A stretch of 64,000 nucleotides of DNA from Ascaris suum (Eukaryota; Nematoda; Chromadorea; Rhabditida; Ascarididae), in contig CM024171.1 in assembly GCA_013433145.1 (NCBI GenBank), forward strand, positions 6,448,065 to 6,512,064, read 5' to 3'. Of this stretch, positions 1-15,613 are shown in pieces. Both the position numbers and the translations under genes were made by a program. The notes below the pieces were generated by a model. That model saw only the letters and a list, made by a program, of their open reading frames with translations. It searched no databases and was not told the origin of the DNA. How positions within the stretch are numbered: position 1 is the first letter of the stretch; the number at the start of each line of letters is the position of its first letter.

Positions 1-131
1 AATCGATCATTCGTTCTGCGACAAGGTCCTCATGTAGGTGGCACGCCTCTTTTCTTCAGAACAAATACCCAGTTGAAACAAATGTGTCCACAAATAAATC
101 TTTCTAGCCTGAAGTCCGTCTCATGTCTTAC

Positions 132-215
132 TCGTAATTCCATCAATGAAACAAATGGAAACACCCGCCAGGTAGACTGATACGAAATGCACTTTTTGCA
201 ATACAACCAATCCAT
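132..215 (-). CDS. Possible first coding exon, gene continuing off the left edge
   Basis: On the minus strand an ATG at 215 opens 28 codons (MDWLYCKKC...FVSLMELR) that end exactly at a good donor, CGA|GTAAGACA. The frame upstream of the ATG is closed by a stop, so this would be a start exon with the rest of the gene beyond position 1. No family is recognised. The composition (Trp, Cys and hydrophobic residues) is protein-like but the exon is short. It may be a chance open frame next to a fortuitous donor. Confidence 0.28.
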
Positions 216-3200
216 CAGCCGGTTATTCTCTCATGTAGAAAACTATGAAGTCAACCTCAGCCTAAGCAACTGATCTGCTCTACAAATTTTTGACTGAAAA
301 TCTGTTTTTGGGCAAAGAAGAAAAGTGATTGGCAAAACTGAAGGCGTTCTCATATGCAAATAACTCATAGTGGACTGACTGTTATTTCAGCGCCCCTCTG
401 ACCCTCCCTAGAACACGCTTGACTGCATACACCTGACCCTATAGACCTGACCAAAAATTCAAGTGACTAATCGGACTGGAAGTGGATTCAGCATATTGCT
501 CTACCCTGTAGATCATGCCATCGTACCATCACCTTCGCATCAGTGACTCATCGTAGAAACAATTCATGAGTCACTAAGTCACTTCATAGAAAAGCACACG
601 TAAACATTCGCATGGGGACGAGGTCATCGTAATGCAAAAAATGCATGTTCAATGAGTATTTATCGAATATATTTATCGAATTGAATTTACACGAGTAATC
701 CTTTTCTCCCCTATATCCCTTCAATTAGGGGAAGGGAAAGGGAAGATTAACCTTAAATTTCAGAATTTCCCGCAACAGGATTGCAATTATGCTGTAAGCA
801 AGCATTAGAAAGAGCTCAAATTTTAAGGAATTAAGAAACGAAGCAACTTCGAAAATGCAACATTTTCCACGTTTTCAGCGCTCTTTTTCAATTGAAATGA
901 GCAATCATCAGAACGGATTACTTGCTGATCAGTGAATTGTAAAAACTGTTTCTAGCAGCTGTACCTCTCAAACCTCAAATTTCCTTTGCGAAAGAGAGTA
1001 CATAGCAGCTCGCCTCTTAAGAAACCACGAAATTTGGCCAAAAAATAACGAGTCGCAACTTATTAACGAAGAAATAAGCTAGAAAATTTACGCAGAACTT
1101 GTTTCAAAAAACGGAGGACAAGGGGTGAGGGGAATGACGGGCATTTCAGTACATTAGATAATTAGTAAGAGTGATGTTGTGATGACCGGAACCGGAAAGC
1201 GGAACATGCAAATTCTCTTCTACAATTAAAGCGTATAAAATCTATCACTTATTCAAATAACCGCCGTTGTCCTGTCGTACAGGCTTACCAATGAGTGTGA
1301 ATTTCGATGCAAATTCAGTTGTACAACTGCTTCAAATCACTCGGTCGCTTCTTTAGGTCGCTGCACGAGCAAGCAGTGCACATAAAAAGTTATTGAGTTC
1401 TCCAATAACATTTGTTATTTTTGATTAGTTTATAACGCATCCGCATTCCAAGCGGTGGGATAGTGATGGATGAATACTGTTGGTGGACGTCATCCAGGTT
1501 CGTTAATGTATGGGTAAACTTCAGCCAGCAGAAGCTTCAATGGCCATAGCTCTATGTGCTGGACTGGGCTTGAGTTCAGACTCAGGCTTGCTCTCGCAGT
1601 CGGCTTATTCAGGCAGTTGAATCTTCAGCCGACTGAATTTTGCATACTGCCCGCTTAGTTTATTGTTTAATTCTACGTGCATAATACGAAACAACTAGAG
1701 GCGTTACGTTTGAGGGTAAGGCAACGGTTGGCACGTGCATCAGAGCAGGACTCGGACCTGCAAGCATTTTCAACGAAAACAACCGCTCGATTGCACCTGA
1801 GAAGAAAAATCCACTGCAGCTATAGAGGGCTAATGCTTATTGGGGAAACTTTGATACTTTCAACGAAAATAATGAAAGTATTCAGAAAATATTACTTCCA
1901 AAATTGAAGTTGTAATAAACTGTAAGACTAAAAGACAGAAGCCTTTTACTGCCACCGAGTGCTCAGATGGCATAGACTGAAATTCAAGCTGAAATCGAGT
2001 ATGTAAATGACTGGGAAAGAGTTAAATATTTCCATATATTTGTGTTAAGTTAATGAAAATACCATAACGGTTGTTCATTTCCAAAACTTTTCATAGTGAT
2101 CAATAAATTCGAAAGAGCGCTTTAAAAAATTAGGTGATAAAAGCCACTGCGGCCATCCGTCAAAATACACCATCCTTGCAAATGTATCATTCCGTGCGTC
2201 ATTGTTTTTTTCAAAGCGGCTTCGCAAATTCGTTTCGCAAAAGCGCATTACAGTGGTGCAGTCCGTGCGTGTGTGTGTGTATCTGTGTTCATTTATGTGG
2301 TGATTTCAATTCGCCAACCGTTGAAATTAGACGTCAAGAAATTTGAGGATATACCATACACAGCAGGTTCATCTTTTATACCGCATTCAATACTGCTCCA
2401 ACAATTTCAAAAGGAACTATAGGCATTTAAATACGCCCAAAAAATTGAACACATCTTAAATAGATAGGATTTTCATTTTATAGCAGTCGGATCACAAAAA
2501 AGACTTTCATGGGTTCTGTGGAAGATTTCTATGAATTAGTGAAAAGACGGGGGTATTACTGCGTTTGTCAAATTGTTGGTGATTTAGGCTGCTGGCTGGT
2601 CACTGAACGGAATAGAAAAGCTCCTTCTTACCAGCTCCTTTGGCATACCTCTTCACTTGTTTCATTTTTTTTCTTTCTTTTGCAAACAAGGACTGTTACT
2701 TGACGAATACTTGGTGGTTCGTTTAGTTCAGTCGACGGCTATCGCCTTCTATGCGAAAAACTGACGGATTTTTTTCGCAAAGAAAGTTTCACTTATAATG
2801 AACTAAGTTCTTTGACGAATGCACATGTCGTGTGTACTTTTTTTAAGGGAATTCTTGAATTAGATTGAACTGAACGGAATAAGTTGAATAGAGAAATTTC
2901 AGATGAATTAAAAATCTCTGAATCAGAAAACTGAATATCAGAAAATTTGTATTACCATATTTAAAACTAAAGAATTTTCTCGTCGTGATGCATTCATGTC
3001 TCGAAATATTACTTCGTTTTGAATTTCACATTCGCAGTTGTTCACAGTTTAGAGTTTACTTCATCAACAGCTTCACTAAACGCACCTCCACGCAGTCAGT
3101 TCATTCATTCTAGCAGTTACGATCCACTTTGAAAGGTATTCCAACAAATGTCAAAAGAATTGTTCACCACTATCAATGAACACAATCACAGAGCTTAATG

Positions 3201-6200
3201 CAGCGAATATATTCAAATAATGAAATAAGAAAAACAAAACAAAAATATCAGCTATTTTTATATAGTCACCATAGACAAGATAATGGACAAAATGCATCCG
3301 AATTTGCATATCTGAACTATATTTACTTTAGCATATTTGTGTGCAAAAATTTTAATCATCCAATAAGCAAGCGCATTAGAAGTTTTATCAAAAATCAACA
3401 ACCACTGTCTTTTCTGCAAAAACAAAGCCATTCGAGAACGTCTTATATGCCAAGTAGACCATATATTGAGTTATTTATTTATTTATTTGTTTGTTTACCT
3501 CAACATTCCAGCATAGGAAACAGAAGAAATGTGCTCGCAAACAAACAAAAATGAGCGCCCCAAAAAAGAGTAGATACGATAAGCGTTTTTGCTAATTCGA
3601 CTACCCGCCAATTCCACCAATTCACCCACTTAGGCCACCAGCTACGCTACATTATTATTTACTCACAAAATCGAACTTATTTGCTGAAAGTTTGGTAAAC
3701 CTGAAAACCGGATAGAAAAACATTTATACATAAACGAAGATTTGATACTTTCTCTTAATAACGATTTCTAAAATAACATAAAATAGACGTAAATAACCAA
3801 TCAGTGAGACAGATTTTATCAAAGTTGGTAGGAAAACTATTCGCTGGCTGGTGAAGGAAAGAAAATGCTTATTGAATAATATCAGCATATCGGAGCACTT
3901 TCGAAAAATTTTCAGTATTGAATAGTCATTGTGCAGAGTGCAAAAGGCAACAGAGAAACACCTATACTATGCCTTAAACAGCTATACTATGCCTCAGAGG
4001 TTTTTATTTCCGAATTCTTCGCGCAGTACTTTCAACTTGTCCCATATAGTAATGAACTTAATACAAATTTGCTATGCTTACTAATTAACTTAGTCTTCAT
4101 TAGGTGATAATTTGCAAACAATGAAGACCGTTACGTACAAAAATTCCTCTCCCAGTAAAAAACACTGCTTTCCTGCACTGTTTCCTTGCATTCGTGTTAA
4201 AAGCAGTGCTTCTTTGCAAAAAAAAAAAAAAAAACCATGAAGGAATGTATTAGGCTACAGCGATTTGTCACCATCAATATCAATCAAGCAAATGAATGCA
4301 GTGACGGAAATTGGTGACGCCATCATCACCAAGAAGCACGTAAGCACTAAATTCCGCATACGCGCTGCGTTTCATGATGACGTGGCTCCGGCGCGGAAAA
4401 ACAAGCCATTTTATGAGAATATAAAACGCATTTAACAAATGAAATTCCTACGTAGATGAGATTTTCATTCGAATTCGATACACTTCACAATGCTTACTTC
4501 AAAATCTTGCGACTATTGCTTTAAAAAAAAGCGAATATTTCCATCAGCGTCTTCGAACTTTCATTGTGGGGTGCGTCAGTAATGAATGGGCGCACATCAT
4601 TGGAAAATGTTCGCAATAAATTCAAATTTTTGTCATCTTTGAATCTTCGGGAGTAAAAAACACTTTTTCGGCAGCTTATAAGCATACGACGTTAGCTCCT
4701 AACACCACTTTGAAAGGAGGTCATACAGCACAGCATAAATTGTTGGGTGTGGCACTTATACTATAAGGTATTTGAGCTACAAGATACTTGCCACGGAGGT
4801 CATTTGCGCCACAGGATAATGAAGTCATGCTTCTGCCAAGAATACTTTTTTGTCAAATAAGCATTCACTCAGTTCTGACAAAGCAGATAAGTTTAAACAA
4901 ATGCTAGCAGTGGTGACGAGTTTTCGCATGCCACTGATGAATGGAAACGTTTTTACTGGACTGTCTTATAAATACGGGCTTCGCAATACTTCCCAGCACT
5001 GCGGGGCTCTAGATTTGCTAGCTCTCCGTTTGACGATATGGACTGCGGATCAAAATTCTGTTGCCAGTCAAACGGTGTTATAAGGTAGGCCAACACAGTA
5101 CGATTACAGCAGAGACAATCACGAGCTCGTTAGCAAATAATGCATTTTAACATGAACCAAGCAGTGTTTATTCAAAAGAGGATGCAAGGGGAGAGGAAAG
5201 GTAAGCGAACTTCCCAGCACTCATTATGAAAAAACATTCGATTCTATATCGCTCAAGAGTTGTGAGGAAGGGAACAGGCAGTAGTATTATTCAGTGAGAC
5301 TAAGTTTATTATATATGGAATAATACTTCGGAAAAGAACAAATAAAGGAGACGAAATTACAAAGAAGCATCCTCATAACGCAATAACTAACACAGCGAGC
5401 GCTCGCACATACATGGGAGCGAAGTATTGAGGGGCGTGTGCGTTAGTGTGGGCATTACGAGCCTGCCGGCTGCCAACTCATCGCTGCGCAGCGGTCATTC
5501 GTTGGGCGACGTCCGATAGCATCGCTTGAGTGACCAGCCGAATGGTCAAGTTGTGTTCTCAATTCCAGCAGCAAAGCAAGCATCTAGAAATATTAAAATA
5601 CGTTTTTACATGCTTTCAATAACCCAAACATCTAAAGTGTAACCACTAACCACGAGCGAAACTTTTTGAAGTATAATGACCATTTTAATGACCGATATGC
5701 TAAAGTTTTGAGAACCGAAATTTCTTGATACTTAAACTAGACGAGTGAAGATACTTTCGAAATAAACTCATCAAAATTTCTTATTCATCCATTATTTTTA
5801 TATCTCAAAAATTTTATTGCTGCTAAAGTTTGATGGGTGAAGTGACTATTCAAGCAGATATTAAAGTAAACACATTGAGAATTCTAACAAGAAATCCCTT
5901 ATGAAAGCGCTTCTCTGCTATTTACTACATCACATTTGGCCGGTACAAAGAAGAAGCATTTTTGTTAGATTTTAAACATTTACAATCAGTCTTGGTCTTT
6001 TCCACTCGTCATTGGCACACATGGAATATTTTCAGAGGCTTCATGGATGGACAGTATTTGCAAATCTCCCAGTTTTTTCGTTCTCCTTATTTTCATAAAC
6101 CACTACCTCAAATAGGGGCGATTTTATCATAGGAGTGTATCTATTATGACAACGAGTGAAAAAAAGAAAGCTGCTGGTCGAATGTTTTAAATCGAAACTG

Positions 6201-6522
6201 GATAATGTAATGCTTGTGTGTTTATTCAACCGTAGAAAGGATTTGAGCGTGTGTATGACACCTTCCAACTACTGGTCAGTATATGCATGTGGGCAACAGT
6301 GGTGCTGACTTCATTTCTTGACCTGTCAAGGCCATGCGTCGAACTCCTCGCGAACTGAAAAAGTAATCAACCCCCTCTCCCGTCCCTTCCTTCTCTTCTC
6401 CGCTTGCAACAAAACACAGACCCTGATATCTCCTTACCTACTGAAAAAAAGAATTCGCTGTTTAAAATTACAAAAACGAACGTTTGTGTTTCGTCAGTTG
6501 TGGAAGATTGATGGCCGATTCC
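216..6522. other. Long stretch without a recognisable gene
   Basis: Read on both strands, this stretch shows no exon set with consistent phases and no protein family. It holds A/T-rich intron-like or intergenic sequence, a 17-base poly-A at about 4218-4234, a short TTTA/TTTG repeat near 3471-3496, and a local GC-rich patch around 5390-5560 that is open in several frames. The open frames at 1677, 3198 and 4850 lack convincing splice sites. Confidence 0.5.
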
Positions 6523-6735
6523 TTAGAATCCTCTGCAACTGAGAGTACTGAAGGAAACCCGAACATAATCGCATAACTTGGCAAACATTAAGAACGCCTC
6601 AGAGGGCATTCTTCTCTGCTCTCGACGCACTTTCTCACAGTGATAAAGAGCGACGAGCAGAGCCTCCCATAACAGCGACCATCTAGCCTTCGCATCACAT
6701 TTTTTGTGTGCTTTTGTATAATTACAAATTTCCAC
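6523..6735 (-). CDS. Protein-like open frame, unrecognised
   Basis: A 70-codon minus-strand frame has amphipathic, charged composition (segments such as ARWSLLWEALLVALYHCEK and SEAFLMFAKLCDYVRV) unlike the low-complexity frames around it. An upstream splice acceptor is not clear, and the downstream donor would have to be a weak GTTTCC. It could be an internal exon or chance. No function can be assigned. Confidence 0.2.
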   Translation of the reverse strand: MEICNYTKAHKKCDAKARWSLLWEALLVALYHCEKVRREQRRMPSEAFLMFAKLCDYVRVSFSTLSCRGF

Positions 6736-8288
6736 TCATAGAGTAGTACCCGAAGTAGTGACCATCATTTCTGATGACCAATGGAAACTTTGTCCAAAGA
6801 CAGTTACGAATTGGCGACTTTTTGACGGTAGAAATAAGCCGGAATGGTAGATGTGCAACTTTGCTTTTTTTATGTTTCTTTATAAACACCGAATGATGTT
6901 TACTTCTAACGAGAAGCTTTCAGGAATTCGCATCTTTTGTTGTCTTGTTTTATCATTCTTCTGTGGCTCTTTGCTATCATTGTTGCAATCACTCGCGCCG
7001 AAATTCTTTTCAAAGAAGAGAGAACTCTTTTGAACATTATCCGCAAGGTTTACCCCCTTTCATCTATGAAATTGACTTAGCGATGAAATTGCCATTATTT
7101 TGTATATACCCGGGAATTGTGCCATGTTCATCGTGCCAATCAATTCTTCCCTATAATCGCTTCTTTTTTTAGGGCTTCTATGGCTATTAATTCATTAATT
7201 TAGATGCATTTATTCCTATGTACAAGGGATGTTAGAATACGCCAGATTGCCTCAATTTGTTGTACTTTTACTTGTTTTATAATTCTAAAATTACTGTGAC
7301 TACAGTGCAAAACAGTATACTCACATATAGCAGAGGTTTAGTTCTCATACTTTTTCAGTGCATATCTATATTTTTAGGCGAGGTGCGCTTTAAAATGTAT
7401 GATGCCAGAGATCGAGTTCCCTTTCAAAATTTAGTTCGTTGAAGTGTTTTTATATCACATCGTTCTAAAGCTCGGAATTCAGTATAGAAATGGAGGCTGC
7501 AAAATCAATTGATGTGCATACTTCAAAGGTTTAACACTGCACAATTGATTGAGAACAAGCTTAGGAATTGAATAGAACGGATAAATGAGATGAATAAATT
7601 GTGTATGAAAAGAGCTATAGTACGTAAGATATGAATGAAGGTGGGATTTAGGCAGCTAGAAGAGATCACCATGAAAATGCTTCGATTGGCAACTTCACTA
7701 TCTATTACGTCACTTAAAATGTTCTTGTAAAACCGAATTTTAGTATACTCTCAACATAACATTTCGTTCATTTGTGAATTTGATCTAAGATCTTTGCCGC
7801 AAAGAATTACTTGCGATTATTTGCAGCATCGTCAAAAACCATTCACACTTGATGTTTCTTCATTTGAAGGCGTTCAAGAAGCACCAGAACGGCAAATATG
7901 ATCTCCATTCACCCATGTAAATAAATAAATTAATTTTTAAAGAAACAAGTAGATAAATAAATATATAAATAAACGAATTTCTGAGTTCCCTCGTCGAAAC
8001 ACTAAAAAATGGTTTAGTTACACAAAGAATCAACACAATTAGAATGGATTTGAACATCAAATCAACTAAGTTGAATGTGGTTTTTAGGTGAGGGAACGAC
8101 AAGAAGGAATAATTGAGTGCCGAAATTATAAACAGTGCTCACACGATTTTTCGCCCTTCAAAAACCGTCTTCTTAAAGTCGCATGTGCTGATTATACTTA
8201 CCGAAAAAAATATTTCGTACTTATCCTAGAAATAGGTATCCGTACAAAACATTTTTATCGTGATTTTGGTAAAAACTAACTGCGGCTC
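6736..8288. other. No gene seen
   Basis: AT-rich sequence with an ATAAATAA-rich patch near 7919-7972. There are no phase-consistent exons, repeats longer than a few bases, or RNA gene signatures that I can support. Confidence 0.5.
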
Positions 8289-8607
8289 CTACGGCGTTTG
8301 CGTAGTGATGGCCGGCAAATATAGTCGGCAGAAATGAGAGTATGAGAGTTCTTTGGTTGCAAAAATTGCCCGACAGTTTTTGTCACAAACGAGGCACTGC
8401 CCTATGAAAACCAGTGAACGCGGTAAGGACTGGTCAGCACCGCTGTTAATACCAATCGACGGCAATTTTCCACCTATCATTGTCTGTTCGTGCAAAGTGT
8501 ATCTTTTGTATCCTTTAAAAATGCAATTATATGAGCGGGAATGGGGCAGCACGAAGCACCATGTCACACTTTTATTCCCTCCTGGGCATAACATCCGCAT
8601 CTTATGA
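8289..8607. other. Segment open on both strands next to the composite element
   Basis: The minus strand is open for 103 codons and the plus strand for 84 codons over the same bases, with GC content above the surroundings. The minus frame contains a Cys-rich stretch (CLVCDKNCRAIFATKEL followed by SYSH) that loosely resembles a single zinc finger. It lies just left of the inverted-repeat element and could be the edge of an older insertion. No function is assigned. Confidence 0.25.
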
Positions 8608-8700
8608 CCGGTATGATACGCGTCGTGTTAAATGAAATTAACACAGAGATGTGTCATATCTATCAATCCCATCTCACGCAACCATGCGGGTCGACGCACT

Positions 8701-8968
8701 TAGCCACAAGCGCACGCGCACGAGAGAGACGGAGAGAGACCGCGCGCGTCCTCGGTGAGCGGCGCGGTAGCGGTCACTCGGCAATAAAAATGTCGCAGTA
8801 AATATGAAAATATACCGTAAGGAAACAAAATTGGAAAGACGAGTTTCAGCACATTTTAAAGAGCATTGAATGCTCTATCAGAATCATTAATAAGCTGAGA
8901 CAAAAAAAGAACTTTTCTATAAGATCAATTTCTTATGTGACGCGCAATTGACAAAAATTGCACGGTCA
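8701..8968 (+). repeat. Left terminal inverted repeat
   Basis: This matches the reverse complement of 11917-12184 with few differences. From the outside inward it contains a GC-rich CpG-dense part (8703-8790), then an AT-rich part with AAAGAGCATTGAATGCTCT, which is itself a small palindrome around 8858-8876. The GC-rich outer part stands out sharply from the flanking DNA. Confidence 0.88.
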
Positions 8969-8995
8969 CCGATATATCAGGGCCTATAAGTGCAT

Positions 8996-9150
8996 AAAGG
9001 AACAAGATTTGAAGAGCGACTAGAACATTTTAAAGAGCATTAAAAACTTTATCAGAGTCATTAACAAGCTGAGACAAAAACAAGAAATTTTCTATAAGAT
9101 GATTCCTTATGTGATGCGCAATTGACGTAATTTGCAGAGTCGAAGTACAT
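8996..9150 (+). repeat. Diverged tandem copy of the inner left terminal repeat
   Basis: The inner part of the left repeat is present a second time, offset by 174 bases: ACATTTTAAAGAGCATT occurs at 8851 and again, diverged, at 9025, followed in both by CAAGCTGAGACAAAA-type sequence and GTGATGCGCAATTGAC. The right terminal repeat has only one copy, so the duplication is specific to the left end and occurred after, or independently of, formation of the pair. Confidence 0.8.
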
Positions 9151-9464
9151 GCGTTACAGAGATTGACGTATGTTGACACTGCTGACATATGCGAGCGATT
9201 TAAGAAAGCAATCGCTCGACGAATTACGGAAGCCCCATCACTGACTCGAAGTGGCAACAAATGTCGTTTCTCAACAAGATCATGGGTCTCTTCTAGAGAT
9301 GTGAAGCAAACATCTGAAATCTCAGATATGATAGGATCATGGCGAAAAGACGTTTCATAAGTAGCGCAAGTTTTGAGTTGCTTCAATTACGAGCACTTAA
9401 CAAGTGATCCTCTCTCTGTCTTGAAACATCGTGAGTTTGGTGCTACTTTAATTGATAGCTTGCT

Positions 9465-10370
9465 GTGGAAGAAATCAGAGATGTGCTGTTTATGTTTGAC
9501 GAGATGGCGAGGAAAATGATTATAAGGAATATGGCCTATCGAGCCAGATGTAGCTATTTCTTCGAAATATCCTTGTCAGCCGGAACAGGCGCAAAACAAG
9601 GGGACATTTGTTCCCCGAAATCCCCATCAGCTCTCGAAGGACTCTTGAGAAAGATGGAGACTGCAGATGGTTTCAATGTAGGCAGCAAATAACTCCAAAT
9701 ACTTCTCTTTGCGGACGAAGTGGTACTCATTGCCGATGACCCAAAACACTTGCAGTATTCGCCGAACGAGCTCAACAAGAATGCCAAGAAAATTGGGCTC
9801 AGCATTTGCAAATGCAAACGAAGTGGATGAAAAATGCGTTCTGTCGTTAGTTTCCCATGAAGCTCGATAGTGAGAATATCGAACTTGTGGGACAGTTTGC
9901 ACACTTAGGATAGACTTGCAAATGAGCGGCGATTTGGATCAGGAATTAAGCAGATGAAAAAGAGCGCATTGGCTAATATTCACCAAGCTCAACGATATCT
10001 ATTACGACACAATGATAAAAATGTCCGTAAAGGGAGAACTCTTCACTTCGACGGCCATCCCTGTTCTTCTCTGATGGTGCGAAGCGTGGAATACCACACT
10101 CGCTGAAGAAAACAAACTAGCAACGACCAGCGAGTAATGGAAAGGGGAATGGAAAGTTTCAACAAACTGCAACACACCACAAACGAAGAGTTGCGTTGTG
10201 GACCCGCATTGGAGGATATCATTGAAGAAATGTACAAAAGAAAACTAAGGTGGGCTGGTCACGTAGAAAGGTCAAATGACTATAGATGGACTAAGTAAAT
10301 CTTCTAGTGGTAACCAAGAGACGTAAAACGATCACGCGGCAGGCCGCAACAAGGGGGGAAGACCCCTGAG
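9465..10370 (+). pseudogene. RTE-type non-LTR reverse transcriptase, 3' part, inactivated
   Basis: The plus strand reads, over several frames, a recognisable RTE reverse transcriptase tail. In order these are GAKQGDICSPK (family GVRQGDTISPK, RT motif 4 region), then LLFADEVVLIADDP (the FADD catalytic box), NAKKIGLSI, and near the end KRKLRWAGHV, DYRWTK and PRDVKRSRGRP, which is the conserved RTE C-terminus. The FADD box reads FADE, so the second catalytic Asp is Glu. There is an in-frame stop before it and several stops and frameshifts after it. The endonuclease and the N-terminal part of the RT are absent or unrecognisable. It ends at about 10370, tail to tail with the OTU-like pseudogene. 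Family assignment is firm; inactivity is seen directly. Confidence 0.88.
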
Positions 10371-10374
10371 GCGC

Positions 10375-11204
10375 CTATATGTAGTTACTTGGATGCGAGG
10401 GCTCAGGATCGCTATAGATGGAAGAGTTGCCAGCTGCATCGATGGGGGGAACGATGAAATCGACGAAGTCACGGCTGTTTAAAGTATTCAAAGTAAAGTA
10501 GCCTTGCCAGACTCCATCCGTCGCAGTGCACATATAGATGTTTAAGTCGAAGCGTAGCGCTGCAGCCATTGAGTCAATGTCGGCTCCCAACGCAGAGTAT
10601 CCACAACGTTCAGCGCTGTGTCTCGTTTCCATTACAGCATTTCGCCCATACTGTTATACGTGGCCGTGGATATGAACATCTCTGACATCTACTCACACTC
10701 ATTTATGATCTGAACTCTCATTTTAAAGCATTGTTTAGGGACTCCTCTGAAGCAGTGAATTGTTTTGTAACATTCAAAACGATAACTATCCAAAGCTCAG
10801 TCTTCTGCGATATGTGAAGGTGATGAGAATCGATCGGATATCTGGGTGATGATGTCCCGTTCCCTTGATGCAACATGCGAGTGCTCTGAAAAGCCAAAAC
10901 GAATCGCTGGCTATCCAATGGTAACGCCACATTCCATTGCTAAGAGCTTTTCTTGTTCGAAATAAGCATGCTTGGAGCAGCCCTTATCATCCTAACGGCA
11001 CTGTGCAAAAATGCGTTGCCCAATAACTTTCTGAAGGTTGAGCACTGCACGCGGCTTATGCCCTTAACAAGCTTCCGATCCGCTTTAGTCGACTTAATCA
11101 TAGGTTGCATTGTCGAATGCGCAAACTTTGTTTCGACAGGCTGTGCCCTTCGAACGCTTCGGATGCGAGAAACTGATGCTGGGTGTAAAAACAATTGCCA
11201 TCAC
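10375..11204 (-). pseudogene. OTU-like cysteine protease gene, broken
   Basis: Three separated minus-strand blocks match the ovarian-tumour (OTU) protease layout. At 11187-11204 GDGNCF is the canonical Cys-loop motif, in the frame MSDGAVRGDGNCFY, which stops at 11098. At about 10786-10905 DSFWLFRALACCIKGTG followed by HHHPDIR matches the region just after the catalytic Cys in OTU proteins (LFRALS...H..hR), but with Trp where Cys is expected. At 10375-10632 GADIDSMAAALRFDLNIYM, then VWQGYF and a late IYSDPEPSHP segment, match the OTU core and its terminal His region. Stops and frameshifts separate the blocks. The presence of both GDGNCF and a second LFRAL-type block suggests two OTU units or an internal duplication. 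OTU enzymes cleave ubiquitin-like conjugates. This copy cannot be active as read. Confidence 0.6.
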
Positions 11205-11916
11205 CTCTGACTGCACCGTCGCTCATTCTCCTGGTTTTTTGATCGACTTGGAATGAACACGAGTCGGTGGACAGATAACTTGCACGTGAGGCAAGTACTT
11301 TTAAACGTCATTCAGCCATTCTAGATTAGTGGCTGAAAACGATGCTCTTGATAGCTCCATCTTCTTTATGATCTCCTCCACATCTTACGCTTTGGCTGGC
11401 TTCTTTGGCTAGAGTTGCGCACTTAAAATGACTGCTTACATTGAAGATTTCCTGGTTTGAAACCACCTGTGGTCTCCTGCAACTTAATTCTCAGTTCTTC
11501 GAGTTAGGAGCATGTCGCCTTCGAGCTGCTTTTTCCTTCACAACCCTGACTTGTCTATGTCGGAGAGCAAGTGCTGCATGCAATCAAACTATGTCAGTGC
11601 AGTGAACTAGACGCTGAAAGCGTCGATTGGCTTTTTATCATCAAAAGAACTTACAGTGCCCGTTACCGGTATGCCTATATGGGAAAGAAATGAAGTGATG
11701 GAAACCTGGAACTGTCGAATTGAAGAATTCATAACCGATGCATATAACAATCACACGAAAAATCCATTCATGAAGAGCCACAAGGAGTTTAATGCAACAT
11801 AAGAATGACTGGGTCATTTCATTAAACTGTCGAGGGTCGTTTCATGAATTCAGTTCACCAATAAGAACACTGTGTCACGAGTGCACCAGAATAACGCATA
11901 AGATAATGCATAACGC
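11205..11916. other. Remaining interior of the inverted-repeat element
   Basis: No family is recognised. On the plus strand, 11665-11802 reads as an uninterrupted protein-like frame (ERNEVMETWNCRIEEFITDA, then YNNHTKNPFMKSHKEF) ending in a stop before the right repeat; it may be the relic of another element gene. The minus strand upstream of GDGNCF has only short frames. Confidence 0.4.
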
Positions 11917-12184
11917 GACAGTGAAATTTATGGCAATTGTGCGTCATATAAGAAATTGATCTTATAGAAAAGTTCTTGTTTTTGTCTCAGCTTATTAATG
12001 ATTCTGATAGAGCATTCAATGCTCTTTAAAATGTGCTGAAACTCGTCTTTCCAATTTTGTTTCCTTACGGTATATTTTCATATTTACTGCGACATTTTTA
12101 TTGCCGAGTGACCACTAATGCGCCGCTCACCGAGGACGCGCGCGGTCTCTCTCCGTCTCTCCTGTGCGCGTGCGCTTGTGGCTA
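11917..12184 (-). repeat. Right terminal inverted repeat
   Basis: Reverse complement of the left repeat (8701-8968), with the CpG-rich outer part at about 12095-12182 and the same short ATTGAATGCT palindrome inside. Small differences, such as CCACTAATGCGCCGC against the left-end GCGGCGCGGTAGCGG, show the copies have diverged, so the insertion is not recent. Confidence 0.88.
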
Positions 12185-12185
12185 A

Positions 12186-15613
<3,428 letters not shown>

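Larger units (their letters stand above)
8701..12184. mobile_element. Composite transposon with long terminal inverted repeats
   Basis: The ends are near-identical inverted copies of about 268 bases. Both outer tips read GCCACAAGCGCACGCGCAC when oriented inward, and each is preceded by TA (8701-8702 and 12183-12184). This fits insertion at a TA dinucleotide, although the TTA/TAA at the tips could equally be part of the repeat. Between them lie a dead RTE-type reverse transcriptase on the plus strand and a broken OTU-like protease gene on the minus strand. I see no transposase with a DDE motif, so mobility would depend on an enzyme supplied elsewhere or since lost. A plausible history is an OTU-bearing inverted-repeat element that later received an RTE insertion. 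The superfamily is not settled. Confidence 0.85.

Noticed and set aside
8289..8600. Single zinc finger encoded on the minus strand
   Set aside because: Spacing of the second pair of ligands does not fit a C2H2 finger, and the opposite strand is equally open.
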